Below are positions 12,707 to 13,265 of a stretch of 13,265 nucleotides of DNA, piece by piece. The translations under genes and the position numbers were made by a program. Below the pieces are notes generated by a model. It made no database searches, was not told where the DNA came from, and saw only the letters and a program-made list of their open reading frames with translations. The DNA is from UBA7657 sp049653045 (GTDB lineage Bacteria; Pseudomonadota; Alphaproteobacteria; Micavibrionales; Micavibrionaceae). The stretch is taken from the NCBI GenBank assembly GCA_049653045.1, contig JBASFN010000163.1, positions 1 through 13,265 on the forward strand, written 5' to 3'. How positions within the stretch are numbered: position 1 is the first letter of the stretch; every line of letters starts with the position of its first letter.

Positions 12707-13265
12707 ATGGAGACCAAGATCGTCAGTGTTGATCTGGATGCTGTGTCTTATGATATTTTCATAGGAACGGATTTGCTTGCCCGTGCGCCGGAATTGCTCC
12801 CTTTTGAGGTTTCAGGCAAGTCGGTGTTTCTTGTCGCCGATATGAATGTCAGGGATTTTGCAGAGTCTCTGCGGAGTGTTCTTTTGCATGATGGTGCGGC
12901 GAAGGCTGAAATTATTTTCGTCCGGAGCGGAGAGAAAACCAAATCGTTCGATCAGGTGGAAAAAATTCTGAACTGGATGCTGGGCGAGGGGATTGCCAGG
13001 GATTCGGCTGTTTTTGCCGTTGGCGGCGGGGTTGTCGGTGATTTGACCGGGTTTTGTGCGTCGATTGTGATGCGCGGTGTTCCTTATGTACAGATTCCAA
13101 CAACCTTGTTATCACAGGTGGATAGTTCCGTTGGCGGGAAAACCGGGATCAATACGCGGCAGGGAAAAAATCTCGTCGGTAGTTTCTATCAGCCCGTTGC
13201 CGTTTTTGCGGACATTCAGACGCTTAAGACATTGCCGGTGCGCGAATTGCTGGCCGGGTATGCGG
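12707..13265 (+). CDS. aroB: 3-dehydroquinate synthase, 5' part
   Basis: AroB converts DAHP to 3-dehydroquinate, the second step of the shikimate pathway, using NAD+ and a divalent metal. The window ends within codon 187 of a protein usually about 360-380 residues long, so roughly half is seen. Visible motifs: the NAD-binding loop GGGVVGDLTGF (106-116), PTTLLSQVDSSVGGKTGIN (131-149), GSFYQP (158-163) and LLAGYA at the edge; the SGEKTKSFDQV segment (74-84) is also typical. ATG 12707 follows the aroK stop by 5 nt. The only purine-rich sequence upstream (GAGGA) is almost adjacent to the ATG, so initiation probably relies on coupling to aroK. No in-frame alternative start exists upstream, because a TAG lies at 12692-12694. 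Confidence 0.97.
   Translation, partial: METKIVSVDLDAVSYDIFIGTDLLARAPELLPFEVSGKSVFLVADMNVRDFAESLRSVLLHDGAAKAEIIFVRSGEKTKSFDQVEKILNWMLGEGIARDSAVFAVGGGVVGDLTGFCASIVMRGVPYVQIPTTLLSQVDSSVGGKTGINTRQGKNLVGSFYQPVAVFADIQTLKTLPVRELLAGYA

Noticed and set aside
1..13265. CRISPR array, IS element, tRNA or rRNA gene
   Set aside because: No regularly spaced repeats, transposase frame, terminal inverted repeats, or cloverleaf/rRNA-like sequence were seen.

Overview
The window looks like a chromosomal segment of an alphaproteobacterium, with mixed base composition (AT-rich accessory stretches between more GC-rich housekeeping genes). Three things support this: CobS/CobT with a nearby short J-domain protein, a short ribbon-helix-helix protein of the type common in this class, and an accA / xerD / aroK-aroB neighbourhood. 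A Rhodospirillales- or Micavibrionales-like genome is a guess; no rRNA or marker tree is available here.

Layout. (1) 1-2390 is accessory and AT-rich: the first 16 codons of a gene leaving the left edge (minus), a divergent orphan gene (199/202-708, plus), and a two-gene minus operon (2307-1906, then 1861-710). The second gene of that operon is a 383-residue protein with a glycine-zipper-like hydrophobic centre. (2) 2391-5272 (minus) is cobS-cobT, the AAA+ and VWA subunits of an aerobic-type cobaltochelatase. (3) 5445-6974 (plus) is a three-gene accessory cluster: two diverged paralogues with a TPR-like core flank a one-transmembrane 75-residue protein. It lies between cobS and a J-domain gene (minus, about 7558-6971) that, as I recall, are often adjacent in this class. 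(4) 7717-8109 (plus) is the RHH protein. (5) 8110-12027 (minus) holds accA, xerD (with a clear intrinsic terminator), a secreted 579-residue helical protein and a 45-residue membrane protein that overlaps its start. (6) 12141 to the right edge (plus) is aroK and the 5' part of aroB, two shikimate-pathway steps.

How the genes work together. CobS and CobT would form the ATPase/adaptor part of a chelatase whose large subunit CobN is not in view. The 45-aa gene, the secreted protein and xerD form one minus operon ending at the hairpin at 9104-9136; accA follows with its own leader. aroK and aroB are translationally coupled. Plus/minus gene ends are packed tightly: three convergent pairs have stop codons that overlap, abut, or lie 1 nt apart.

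The best candidates for something undescribed are the 5445-6974 paralogue cluster, with its apparent eroded N-terminal remnant upstream of the third gene, and the 710-2307 two-gene unit. No CRISPR array, insertion sequence, rRNA or tRNA was seen. No gap between genes exceeds 300 bases.
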